A model generated the notes under the pieces. The model made no database searches, was not told where the DNA came from, and was given only the letters and a program-made list of their open reading frames with translations. From Deltaproteobacteria bacterium (lineage in GTDB: Bacteria; Desulfobacterota; Binatia; UBA9968), in NCBI GenBank assembly GCA_005878685.1, contig VBLN01000014.1:1-5697 (forward strand): a stretch of DNA of 5,697 nucleotides, in the 5' to 3' direction. Positions 1-5,697 of this stretch are shown one piece after another (position 1 is the first letter of the stretch; each line of letters begins with the position of its first letter). Position numbers and translations under genes: made by a program.

Positions 1-821
1 AATGAGAACATCCGAGGGATGATCTTTGGATAGGAAACACCGCAGCGGACGCAGGCGAATTTTTGGCTGAAGACCAACTCCTCATTTTTGGTAGAGCCTT
101 GACCGCCTAAAACTTCTACTTTGATCACCTCATTGCCATAGCGGGAGGCCACTTCCAGAGAATCGGCTAGACGCTTCGCGACTCCTTCTCGCAGCACCAG
201 GCGATCTACAACTAAATCAATGTCATGGGCTAAGGTCTTTCTTAGCGCAACCTCCCCTCCCAACTCATAGGACTGCCCATCGATCTTGACCCGGGCAAAG
301 CCAGCTTGAGCCAGGCTCTTTAGCTCCTGGCGGTACTCACCTTTTCGTCCCGAGACGATTGGCGCCAAAATATGGATCTGAATTCCGGTCGGGAGAGAGA
401 GCAGCCGGTCCACAATCTGCTGAATGGTCTGGGCCGAAATCTCTCTGCCACACTTATAGCAGTAGGGTTTGCCGATCCTGGCAAAGAGAAGCCTAAGATA
501 ATCGTAGATCTCTGTGACCGTCCCTACGGTGGAGCGAGGGTTTTGTCCGGCACTCTTTTGCTCAATTGAAATCGCCGGCGAGAGCCCTTCAATCGAGTCC
601 ACATCCGGCCTTTCCATTTGCTCGAGAAACTGCCGGGCGTAGGCTGAGAGCGATTCCACGTAACGCCTCTGCCCTTCCGCATAGAGAGTATCGAAGGCGA
701 GCGAAGATTTTCCCGAGCCAGAGACGCCGGTGATGACGACAAGCTGCCCGCGCGGGATCTCAAGGTTGAGATTTTTTAAATTGTGCTCCCGTGCTCCCTT
801 GACAATGATCTGGCCGGTCAT
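1..821 (-). CDS. uvrA: UvrA, excinuclease ABC subunit A (N-terminal part, cut by window edge)
   Basis: UvrA is the damage-sensing ATPase of nucleotide excision repair. It dimerises, loads UvrB on lesions and acts in the cytoplasm. I translated the minus strand from ATG 821-819 to the left edge and found 273 codons with no stop or frameshift. The N-terminus has the family form ([17 protein letters not shown]), a first Walker A at residues 32-40 (GVSGSGKSS), the block [20 protein letters not shown] just after it, and the Q-loop region [11 protein letters not shown] at 80-90. NPRSTVGT follows at 94-101. Residues from about 131 to 250 match the UvrB-binding region, and C257/C260 (CVRC) begin the first zinc module. 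An extra CxxCG pair at C121/C124 is absent in E. coli UvrA. The ABC signature and the second ATPase half lie outside the window. The start is fixed because the upstream frame offers no other start. A GGGAAG ribosome site sits only 3 nt away. Only 8 nt separate the gene from the mutase stop, which implies cotranscription. Identity is essentially certain. Confidence 0.97.
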   Translation of the reverse strand, partial: MTGQIIVKGAREHNLKNLNLEIPRGQLVVITGVSGSGKSSLAFDTLYAEGQRRYVESLSAYARQFLEQMERPDVDSIEGLSPAISIEQKSAGQNPRSTVGTVTEIYDYLRLLFARIGKPYCYKCGREISAQTIQQIVDRLLSLPTGIQIHILAPIVSGRKGEYRQELKSLAQAGFARVKIDGQSYELGGEVALRKTLAHDIDLVVDRLVLREGVAKRLADSLEVASRYGNEVIKVEVLGGQGSTKNEELVFSQKFACVRCGVSYPKIIPRMFS

Positions 822-829
822 CCACTTCC

Positions 830-2191
830 CTAACGGCTTTCAAGCTCCTTGAGTTTCTCCTCGATGATGCTCCGGTACTCCTCGAGCTTCTGGGAGTTCT
901 TGGCCTCAAAGCGAAGCACTAAGGCGGGCTGCGTGTTGGAAGCGCGGATGAGCCCCCAACCTTCGGGAAATTGGATGCGGACTCCGTCAACATCGATCAC
1001 AGGATAGTGCTTGCGGAAGAACTCTGTGGCCCGGGCGGCGATTTCAAACTTCTTCTCATCCGGGCAATCTACCCGAATCTCCGGCGTCGAGACGCTCTTG
1101 GGGAGATCGGCAAGCAAACTCGACAATGGCTGACCCGTTCGGGCTAGCAGCTCTAAGAGACGAAGCGAGGCATAGATCGCATCATCGTACCCAAAATAGC
1201 GGTCGGCAAAAAACATGTGACCGCTCATCTCTCCGGCCAAAAGCGCATGCGTCTCCTTCATCTTCGCCTTAAGCAGCGAATGGCCAGCCTTCCACATAAT
1301 CGGAGCGCCCCCGTGAAGCGAGATTTGATCAAAGAGTCGCTGAGAGCACTTGACCTCAGAAATAATCACCGCACCAGGATGGCGCTTCAGAACATCGCGC
1401 GAAAAGAGAAATAAAAGCTCGTCCCCCCAAAGGATGTTTCCCTTCTCATCCACTGTCCCGATACGGTCTGCGTCTCCATCGTAGGCGATCCCGAGATCTG
1501 CGTTTTCTTCCTTAACCTTCTGTATAAGCATCTCTAGATTCTCAGGAACCGTGGGATCGGGATGATGAAGCGGAAAGTTACCGTCAGGAACGCAGGCGAT
1601 CTCCCAGACCGTACACCCCAAGCGGCGAAAGATGGGCGGCGCTACAGGACCGGCAACCCCATTGCCGGCGTCGACAGCGACTCTGAGCGGCCGGGCTAAA
1701 GTTGGAACATCACGCAGGAGATATTCCTGATAAGGCGGGATAATGGCATAACCCTCGCCTTTCCCTCCGGGGCTCTCCTTAAAATTCTTCTGCTCCATCT
1801 TCTTCCTGAGTTCTTGGATCTGGGAGCCGTAAATCGTTTCTTTTCCCGCGCAGACCTTAAAGCCGTTGTACTCCGAGGGATTATGGCTGGCCGTAATCTG
1901 TATCCCTCCATCCAGGTCAAGATGGAACAGAGAAAAATAGAGCAAGGGCGTGGGACAAACGCCGATATCGTAGACATGCAAACCAATAGAGAGAAATCCG
2001 TCTATGACCGCTTCCGCATATGGATCGGAGGTCGACCGACAATCCCGTCCTACCGAGACGCGCCTTCCACCCCGATCCCGGATCACCGTGCCATGGACCT
2101 TGCCGAGCAGCCGGGCAAACTCTTTATCAAAGTCCTTTTCCGCCAAACCTCGAATGTCGTACTCACGAAAAATCGATGGATTCATCGTCAT
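830..2191 (-). CDS. algC: Phosphomannomutase/phosphoglucomutase, AlgC type
   Basis: This cytoplasmic enzyme of the alpha-D-phosphohexomutase family interconverts 6-phospho and 1-phospho sugars (mannose and/or glucose), feeding nucleotide sugars for lipopolysaccharide or exopolysaccharide. The 453-residue length is close to Pseudomonas AlgC. Visible motifs, in order: the N-terminal FREYDIRG (8-15); the phosphoserine loop TASHNP (100-105) with S102 as the catalytic serine; the metal loop DGDADR (238-243); the sugar-specificity loop GEMSGH (320-325); and the phosphate-binding loop RASNTQP (416-422 region) in the C-terminal domain. GEMSGH followed by FF and a FGYDDAIY segment is typical of the dual-specificity PMM/PGM group rather than of glucosamine mutases (GlmM). 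The symbol algC (manB is equally used) rests on this and not on a measured substrate. The first ATG overlaps the pdxA stop as ATGA and has AAAAGG 5 nt upstream. A second ATG two codons later is possible. All key residues are present. Confidence 0.93.
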   Translation of the reverse strand: MTMNPSIFREYDIRGLAEKDFDKEFARLLGKVHGTVIRDRGGRRVSVGRDCRSTSDPYAEAVIDGFLSIGLHVYDIGVCPTPLLYFSLFHLDLDGGIQITASHNPSEYNGFKVCAGKETIYGSQIQELRKKMEQKNFKESPGGKGEGYAIIPPYQEYLLRDVPTLARPLRVAVDAGNGVAGPVAPPIFRRLGCTVWEIACVPDGNFPLHHPDPTVPENLEMLIQKVKEENADLGIAYDGDADRIGTVDEKGNILWGDELLFLFSRDVLKRHPGAVIISEVKCSQRLFDQISLHGGAPIMWKAGHSLLKAKMKETHALLAGEMSGHMFFADRYFGYDDAIYASLRLLELLARTGQPLSSLLADLPKSVSTPEIRVDCPDEKKFEIAARATEFFRKHYPVIDVDGVRIQFPEGWGLIRASNTQPALVLRFEAKNSQKLEEYRSIIEEKLKELESR

Positions 2192-3195
2192 CGGCGCCTT
2201 TTCCTTTGTCTTGCTAATCTCGCCGCCAAGAGGATCGCCTCTCTCATGCTGGAGCCATCTGCCTCGTTTTTCCCTGCGATGCCATAGGCTGTCCCATGAT
2301 CCACGGACGTCCGGATCAAGGGTAGGCCGAGAGTCAGCGCCACACCGCCATAAAAATGGTAAAGTTTGAGCGGAATCAATCCCTGGTCATGATACATGCA
2401 AATGACAGCATCATACTCCCCCCGTGCGGCGTGAAAAAAGAGGGTGTCAGCCGGGAACGGACCTTCAGCTCGAATTCCCTTCCTCCGCGCCTCTTCAAGA
2501 GCCGGTGTAATCACTGTAATTTCCTCGCGTCCCAGAATCCCCATCTCACCGGCGTGGGGATTCAGGGCAGCGACAGCGAGACGAGGACGCGCAGTGGCAA
2601 AGTATTTCTTTAAAGCATGATGGGCAAGCTCCAAGGTGACACGAACCCGGCTGCGCGTCAGCTCATTGTGAATCCGGGCCATAGGAAGATGGCCTGTGAC
2701 GAGCACCACCCTCAGTCGCCTTCCTAAGAGCATCATGCGACACTCCCGCGCGCCCGTCAGCTCAGCTAAAAGCTCGGTGTGGCCTGGATAATGATATCCT
2801 GCGAGCTGAAGAACTCTTTTGCTGATCGGCGCAGTGGCCATAGCATCGGCGACTTGTGTACCAACGAGCGCCGCAGCCATCTTGATGTAACGATAAGCAG
2901 CTTCACCGCATGCCTTTGAAGGATCACCAGGCCGCGACTGGGCTGGAGAAAGAGAGGTAAGCGAATAAACCGGAGCGGCGCCATTCCCTTCTTCCGTGGG
3001 TTGTCCTGGTTTCCATGGAACCAGGTCCGCGTAGCTTCTTCGTCGCTTGCGAGTTCGCTGAAGCACTCCCAAGTCTCCTAGGACTAGAGGATGACACACG
3101 CTTCTCACCCTCGGATCGGCCAGAGCCTTGAGGACCACCTCTGGTCCCACCCCTGCCGGATCGCCCATGGTGATAGCCACAATGGGTTTGACCAT
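2188..3195 (-). CDS. pdxA: 4-hydroxythreonine-4-phosphate dehydrogenase PdxA
   Basis: PdxA oxidises 4-phosphohydroxy-L-threonine with NAD(P)+. The product loses CO2 and is condensed by PdxJ with deoxyxylulose 5-phosphate in the DXP-dependent route to pyridoxal phosphate. The 335-residue protein starts with the family signature ITMGDPAGVGPE (8-19). It has the substrate-binding PGHTE (137-141) and three metal-ligand histidines matching E. coli H166, H211 and H266: H169 (TGHLPM), H214 (LNPHAGE) and H269 (MYHDQG). The segment TSVDHGTAYGIAGK (296-309) follows. All catalytic features are intact. Two basic stretches stand out: TRKRRR near residue 50 and the C-terminal RQRKRRR, whose codons also carry the ribosome site of the next gene. 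The ATG at 3195 has AAGAGGA 4 nt upstream. The gene follows the surA-like gene after 70 nt, as surA-pdxA do in E. coli, and overlaps the mutase by 4 nt, which suggests translational coupling. Confidence 0.97.
   Translation of the reverse strand: MVKPIVAITMGDPAGVGPEVVLKALADPRVRSVCHPLVLGDLGVLQRTRKRRRSYADLVPWKPGQPTEEGNGAAPVYSLTSLSPAQSRPGDPSKACGEAAYRYIKMAAALVGTQVADAMATAPISKRVLQLAGYHYPGHTELLAELTGARECRMMLLGRRLRVVLVTGHLPMARIHNELTRSRVRVTLELAHHALKKYFATARPRLAVAALNPHAGEMGILGREEITVITPALEEARRKGIRAEGPFPADTLFFHAARGEYDAVICMYHDQGLIPLKLYHFYGGVALTLGLPLIRTSVDHGTAYGIAGKNEADGSSMREAILLAARLARQRKRRR
2192..2207 (-). promoter_or_regulatory. Ribosome binding site of the mutase embedded in the end of pdxA
   Basis: The minus strand reads AAAGGAAAAGGCGCCG directly before the mutase ATG. 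AAAAGG is 5 nt from the start and AAGGA 10 nt, so initiation should be good. The same bases are the last pdxA codons (AGG AAA AGG CGC CGA), so they also encode the basic end of PdxA. With the ATGA stop/start overlap this is a typical coupling arrangement. Confidence 0.7.
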
Positions 3196-3226
3196 CTCTT
3201 CCTCTTATCAGCGCTATGATGACTTA

Positions 3227-3247
3227 TCCCCAGATAGGCGTTGGGGA
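3227..3247 (-). other. Small hairpin in the surA-pdxA gap
   Basis: TCCCCA (3227-3232) and TGGGGA (3242-3247) form a perfect 6-bp stem with a 9-nt loop, midway in the 70-nt gap. No T-run follows on the minus strand, so it is not a typical intrinsic terminator. It could be an RNA processing or stability element, or chance. Nothing else is visible in this gap apart from the pdxA ribosome site. Confidence 0.25.
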
Positions 3248-3265
3248 ACAAGGAATCATCGATCC

Positions 3266-4597
3266 CTACTTAGAGAAGGGATTTAGAGTCTTCCAAACCG
3301 AGGAGAAAAAGCCGCCTGAATCCTGGGATTTCTGACCCGACTTTTCGTCCGTCGTTACAGGCGCGAGGGGATCATCCGGGACATCCTCCCCGGTGTCCGT
3401 GGCAAGGAGCGGAACCCCAAATACACTGACAATACTGCGCCCGCTTGATTCTCCCTCAGCGTCCTCCCCTTCAATCGGCTTCGTAGTAAAAATGTACGAG
3501 AGGGGATTGAGGAAGCCCAAAAAACCTGAATCTTCGTTTCGGTTTCTTTTGGACGCAGAAGAAGCCATTAGAGAGTCCACCGTTTTCTCTTTGGTTTCCT
3601 CGGGACGAAACACAACTCCGGGTATCTTCACATCCACTCGATGCTTCCTCCTCAGATCCCCTTTGAGCCAGTTTTGGAACCGCTCCTCACGAGCCTTGGC
3701 AAAGAGCTCTTCTTTGATCTTTCCTTGAACCTCCGCGAGAGGTAAAGGCTGTGCGCTCTCCCGCCCTTCCAGTTTGACAAGGTGGACGCCCAGGCTGGTT
3801 CGAACGGGCTGGCTGATCTCCCCGACGGTCAGTTTGTTAAAAGCAAAATCTTCGATCTCCTTGAGCAAGCTACCCCGCGTGACCCAACCGATATCCCCCC
3901 CTCCCGAGGCGCCCGCACCCTCTGAATACTCCGCCGCCAATTTAGAGAATTCTTCCCCGGCCACAGCTCGGCTGCGGAGCTCCGTAGCCTTCCGGAGAGC
4001 CTCTCTCTCGTCCTCCGGCGATGCGCCTTGCGGAAGGGAAACTAGGATATGACGCAGCCTAACCTTCTCTGGGGTCATAAATTGCCTTGTATTCAATCGA
4101 TAGTAGCGCTCCACGTCATCAGAGGTAATGTTAACTTTCTTAAGCACCTGGCGACTGACCATTTCGCTTTTTTCAATCTCGGCCCGTATCGACGCGCGGT
4201 AGGCTTCCAGGTTCATGCCCTCACGGCTCAGAGCCGCATTAAGATCTTCATTGCTGAGCTGATTTCTTTGCTTCACTTGCTCGATATACTGATCGATTTC
4301 TTCGTCTCTGATCTTTATCCCTGCTTGTTTGATCTCAGCCGCCAAGAGCTTTTCGGTAATGAATTGTTCGAGCACCTCCTTATCCTCATTTTCAATGCGG
4401 TTTAGGTCTCCCTTGGGAAATTCGCGACCCAACTTCGCTTGAGCATAGTCCCTCAAGTTTGAGACAGTGTAGGGCTCGCCGTCGATCACCGTCACCACCT
4501 GCTCAACCACCCTAGCAATCAGCGGAGCCGGTTGAAGAAAAAGGAGACCACAAATCAGAATGAAACTGCGATAAAGCGCTCGTTGCCGCATGACCAT
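3266..4597 (-). CDS. surA: SurA-like periplasmic chaperone / parvulin peptidyl-prolyl isomerase with unusual C-terminal tail
   Basis: The likely role is folding and delivery of outer-membrane proteins in the periplasm. Numbering from ATG 4597 (443 residues), the protein has a signal peptide at about 1-28: basic start MRQR, hydrophobic SFILICGLLFL, probable cleavage after PLIA. Next comes a SurA N-terminal chaperone region at about 30-170, with VVTVIDGEPYTVSNL early on and a charged helical stretch at 75-155. One parvulin domain follows at about 178-278, with RLRHILVSLP (180-189), SGGGDIGWV (231-239) and a terminal GVHLVKLEGRE (270-280). E. coli SurA has two parvulin domains; here there is one. 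The usual end of the fold is near residue 330 (VDVKIPGVVF). About 113 extra Ser/Asp/Glu-rich residues follow, with a repeated DSG...LNPxS motif. Start choice: the frame also offers TTG 4609 and ATG 4591. ATG 4597 has AAAGGG 12 nt upstream and gives a good signal peptide; ATG 4591 is nearly as good. Adjacency to pdxA supports the surA name; PpiC/PrsA-like isomerase is the alternative. Confidence 0.88.
   Translation of the reverse strand: MVMRQRALYRSFILICGLLFLQPAPLIARVVEQVVTVIDGEPYTVSNLRDYAQAKLGREFPKGDLNRIENEDKEVLEQFITEKLLAAEIKQAGIKIRDEEIDQYIEQVKQRNQLSNEDLNAALSREGMNLEAYRASIRAEIEKSEMVSRQVLKKVNITSDDVERYYRLNTRQFMTPEKVRLRHILVSLPQGASPEDEREALRKATELRSRAVAGEEFSKLAAEYSEGAGASGGGDIGWVTRGSLLKEIEDFAFNKLTVGEISQPVRTSLGVHLVKLEGRESAQPLPLAEVQGKIKEELFAKAREERFQNWLKGDLRRKHRVDVKIPGVVFRPEETKEKTVDSLMASSASKRNRNEDSGFLGFLNPLSYIFTTKPIEGEDAEGESSGRSIVSVFGVPLLATDTGEDVPDDPLAPVTTDEKSGQKSQDSGGFFSSVWKTLNPFSK
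3272..3322 (-). repeat. Tail motif copy 2 in SurA-like protein (DSGGFF...LNPFS)
   Basis: This encodes residues 426-442, DSGGFFSSVWKTLNPFS, followed by only one Lys before the stop. It therefore forms the extreme C-terminus. It is five residues longer than copy 1 and aromatic-rich. The position suggests a short hydrophobic docking peptide at the end of a flexible acidic linker, but this is inference. Confidence 0.5.
3497..3532 (-). repeat. Tail motif copy 1 in SurA-like protein (DSG..FLNPLS)
   Basis: This encodes residues 356-367, DSGFLGFLNPLS, within the extra C-terminal tail. It resembles residues 426-442 in pattern: DSG, an aromatic or hydrophobic run, then LNP followed by a hydrophobic residue and Ser. 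The two copies share GATTCAGG at DNA level and similar AATCCC-containing ends. Confidence 0.5.
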
Positions 4598-4672
4598 AAC
4601 CCAAAACAACCCTTTGTGTTATACAAGGAATTTAATTACCATACTGGTGGCAGAAATCCAAACGAGACCAAA
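4598..4672. promoter_or_regulatory. Divergent intergenic region, probable back-to-back promoters
   Basis: This AT-richer stretch of 75 nt separates the surA-like start from the radical SAM start, so promoters for both directions should lie in or near it. No strong sigma70 promoter is visible. On the plus strand TTGTGT (4614-4619), 17 nt and TACCAT (4637-4642) is a weak candidate. On the minus strand TATAAC (4623-4618) resembles a -10 box but lacks a recognisable -35, and it would place transcription start at the surA ribosome site. An imperfect dyad, CCTTTGT-GTTAT-ACAAGG (4611-4628), overlaps these elements. The promoter role is inferred from the divergent layout rather than from clear boxes. 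Confidence 0.45.
4610..4615 (-). promoter_or_regulatory. Candidate ribosome binding site of the surA-like gene (start-deciding)
   Basis: On the minus strand AAAGGG lies immediately before TTG 4609, which is too close to serve that codon. It is 12 nt from ATG 4597 and 18 nt from ATG 4591. A second GGG at 4602-4600 lies 8 nt before ATG 4591. This rules against TTG and leaves the two ATG codons. The ATG at 4597 was chosen because the stronger site serves it better. Confidence 0.4.
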
Positions 4673-5697
4673 ATGAATATTTTGCTTCTCTCTATGCCGG
4701 ATTCGTTCGAGCATACACCGGTGCTGGCCATGCGTATGCCGAATGGAGCTCTCACCTCGCTCGCCGGAAATGTCGACCCGCACCATAGAATCGCCGTGGC
4801 CGATCTGATACTCGCCCAGGAGAGGGTCCGCCAGACTGTAGAACGGCTCGTAGGTAACGTCCAACCAGACATCGTCGGACTGTCCGTGATGACCTTTCAA
4901 CGCGAGACCGCAAAAAAGATCATCAAGCTGGTGCGCGCTATCCGCCCCAGTGCCCTGATTGTCCTAGGAGGCTACGATCCGAGCATGGCCCCCGAGGCCT
5001 ACACGATCTCCGGCGGCGGCGATTTCATTGTGCGCGGTGAGGGCGAGGTTACCTTTCGTGAACTGCTGCGCGCGATAGAAACCGAAAGTGGATACAACCA
5101 CATCAGGGGCTTAACTTATCGACGCGGTGGTCGTTTTCATCGCAACCCAGATCGACCCATCAACAGTCTCGATGATGGCGACATACGGTTGCCGAACCGC
5201 GACGCCCGCGTGCTTGGAGGCTATACGATGCTCGGCCGGCAGGTGGACGTAGTTGAAACCTCCCGCGGTTGTACCTTTGATTGCAGCTTCTGCTCCATCA
5301 TCGCGATGCGCGGGCGCAACTTTCACACCTACGGGTTTGATCGAGTTCTCGCCGACATTCGCGACGCTCGCGGCCACGGAGCCCAATCCATCTTCATCGT
5401 CGATGACAACATCACGCTTAACGTGCGGCGCTTCGAGACGCTTTGCCGCGCGATTATAGACGCTGGCCTAAACGACATCGACTACATCGTCCAAGCGATG
5501 ACCTCGGCCATTGCAAACCACGGCGATACTGTTGCGCCTTTGATGCGCGAGGCAGGGTTCCGGTATGTCTTCCTCGGAATCGAGAACATCCTCGACGAAG
5601 ACCTGAAGTTTCTGCGCGCCAGCTCTAAAAACTCCCGGCGCAAGAACGGCTGGAAGACCGGCAACGCGACTCTCGAGGCCATCGACCACTTACATCG
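4673..5697 (+). CDS. B12-binding-domain radical SAM protein (N-terminal part, cut by window edge)
   Basis: I recognise the class but not a specific enzyme. 341 codons are open from ATG 4673 to the right edge with no frameshift. The N-terminal part (about 1-140) has the Rossmann-like cobalamin-binding form: strand NILLLSMP, then PDIVGLSVMT (65-74), LIVLGGYDP (95-103) and RGEGEVTFRELL (121-132). The radical SAM part carries the 4Fe-4S ligand motif CxxxCxxC as C200, C204 and C207 (RGCTFDCSFCSI), then IFIVDDNIT (241-248) and YVFLGIEN (298-305), which resemble the beta strands lining the SAM site. The canonical cobalamin-ligand motif DxHxxG is not seen, as in many B12 radical SAM proteins. A distinctive N-terminal block, MPDSFEH (8-14), MRMPNGALTSLAG (20-32) and NVDPHH (33-38), probably marks a subfamily. 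Such proteins include methylases and ring-forming enzymes, so the reaction cannot be named. The ribosome site is weak (GAGA, 5 nt upstream). The gene is divergent from surA, and its arginine codons lean more to CGC than those of uvrA. Confidence 0.9.
   Translation, partial: MNILLLSMPDSFEHTPVLAMRMPNGALTSLAGNVDPHHRIAVADLILAQERVRQTVERLVGNVQPDIVGLSVMTFQRETAKKIIKLVRAIRPSALIVLGGYDPSMAPEAYTISGGGDFIVRGEGEVTFRELLRAIETESGYNHIRGLTYRRGGRFHRNPDRPINSLDDGDIRLPNRDARVLGGYTMLGRQVDVVETSRGCTFDCSFCSIIAMRGRNFHTYGFDRVLADIRDARGHGAQSIFIVDDNITLNVRRFETLCRAIIDAGLNDIDYIVQAMTSAIANHGDTVAPLMREAGFRYVFLGIENILDEDLKFLRASSKNSRRKNGWKTGNATLEAIDHLH

Noticed and set aside
372..763. Short open frames on both strands within the uvrA region
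   Set aside because: The continuous minus-strand frame from 821 to 1 encodes conserved UvrA sequence, so these are other-frame shadows.
1814..2287. Open frame of 157 codons on the plus strand
   Set aside because: It lies antisense across the well-supported mutase and the end of pdxA. Its translation has no recognisable domain, and the opposite strand carries conserved catalytic motifs.
3227..3247. Hairpin in the surA-pdxA gap considered as an intrinsic terminator
   Set aside because: The stem is only 6 bp and no T-run follows on the minus strand, and pdxA continues in the same direction shortly after.
4049..4405. Open frame of 118 codons on the plus strand, somewhat hydrophobic
   Set aside because: It is antisense to the chaperone region of the surA-like gene. 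The composition follows from the reverse complement of a charged helical coding region, and there is no good ribosome site or domain.
4619..4900. Open frame of 93 codons on the minus strand just upstream of the surA-like gene
   Set aside because: It overlaps antisense the conserved N-terminus of the radical SAM protein, and its translation shows no family resemblance.
5111..5386. Open frame of 91 codons on the minus strand
   Set aside because: It is opposite the radical SAM cluster motif (C200-C207), which fixes the plus strand as coding.
1..5697. tRNA or rRNA genes, CRISPR arrays, insertion sequences or attachment sites
   Set aside because: No cloverleaf-like arms, rRNA-like stretches, regularly spaced direct repeats, transposase motifs or terminal inverted repeats were seen, and almost all sequence is taken up by the five genes.

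Overview
The window holds five protein-coding genes, two of them cut by its edges. It has no RNA genes, CRISPR arrays or mobile elements that I can see. Four genes lie on the minus strand in the transcription order surA-like, pdxA, algC/manB-like, uvrA. They run from about position 4597 down to the left edge, where uvrA leaves the window. A fifth gene, a cobalamin-binding-type radical SAM protein, is divergent on the plus strand from 4673 and leaves the window on the right. The sequence is about 90% or more coding.

Organism: a SurA-type periplasmic folding factor with a signal peptide implies an outer membrane, so a Gram-negative (diderm) bacterium. The moderately GC-rich sequence, the tightly packed genes, the AlgC-type mutase and a B12 radical SAM enzyme would fit a deep-branching lineage such as the former Deltaproteobacteria, NC10, Nitrospirota or similar. 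The sequence alone does not settle this.

Layout: 1-821 (-) uvrA, N-terminal 273 codons; 830-2191 (-) phosphomannomutase/phosphoglucomutase; 2188-3195 (-) pdxA, overlapping the mutase start by 4 nt (ATGA); a 70-nt gap with a small hairpin; 3266-4597 (-) SurA-like chaperone/peptidyl-prolyl isomerase; 4598-4672 divergent intergenic region; 4673-5697 (+) radical SAM gene, first 341 codons.

How the genes fit together: the minus-strand genes look like one operon. surA and pdxA are also adjacent in Escherichia coli, where rsmA and apaGH follow. Here an envelope-sugar mutase and the excision-repair ATPase uvrA follow instead. The functions (outer-membrane protein folding, vitamin B6 synthesis, sugar-phosphate supply for surface glycans, DNA repair) are not one pathway, so this is best seen as a housekeeping operon. 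The least understood parts are the repeat-bearing C-terminal tail of the SurA-like protein and the uncharacterised B12 radical SAM protein. I found no convincing evidence of a wholly new multi-gene system.
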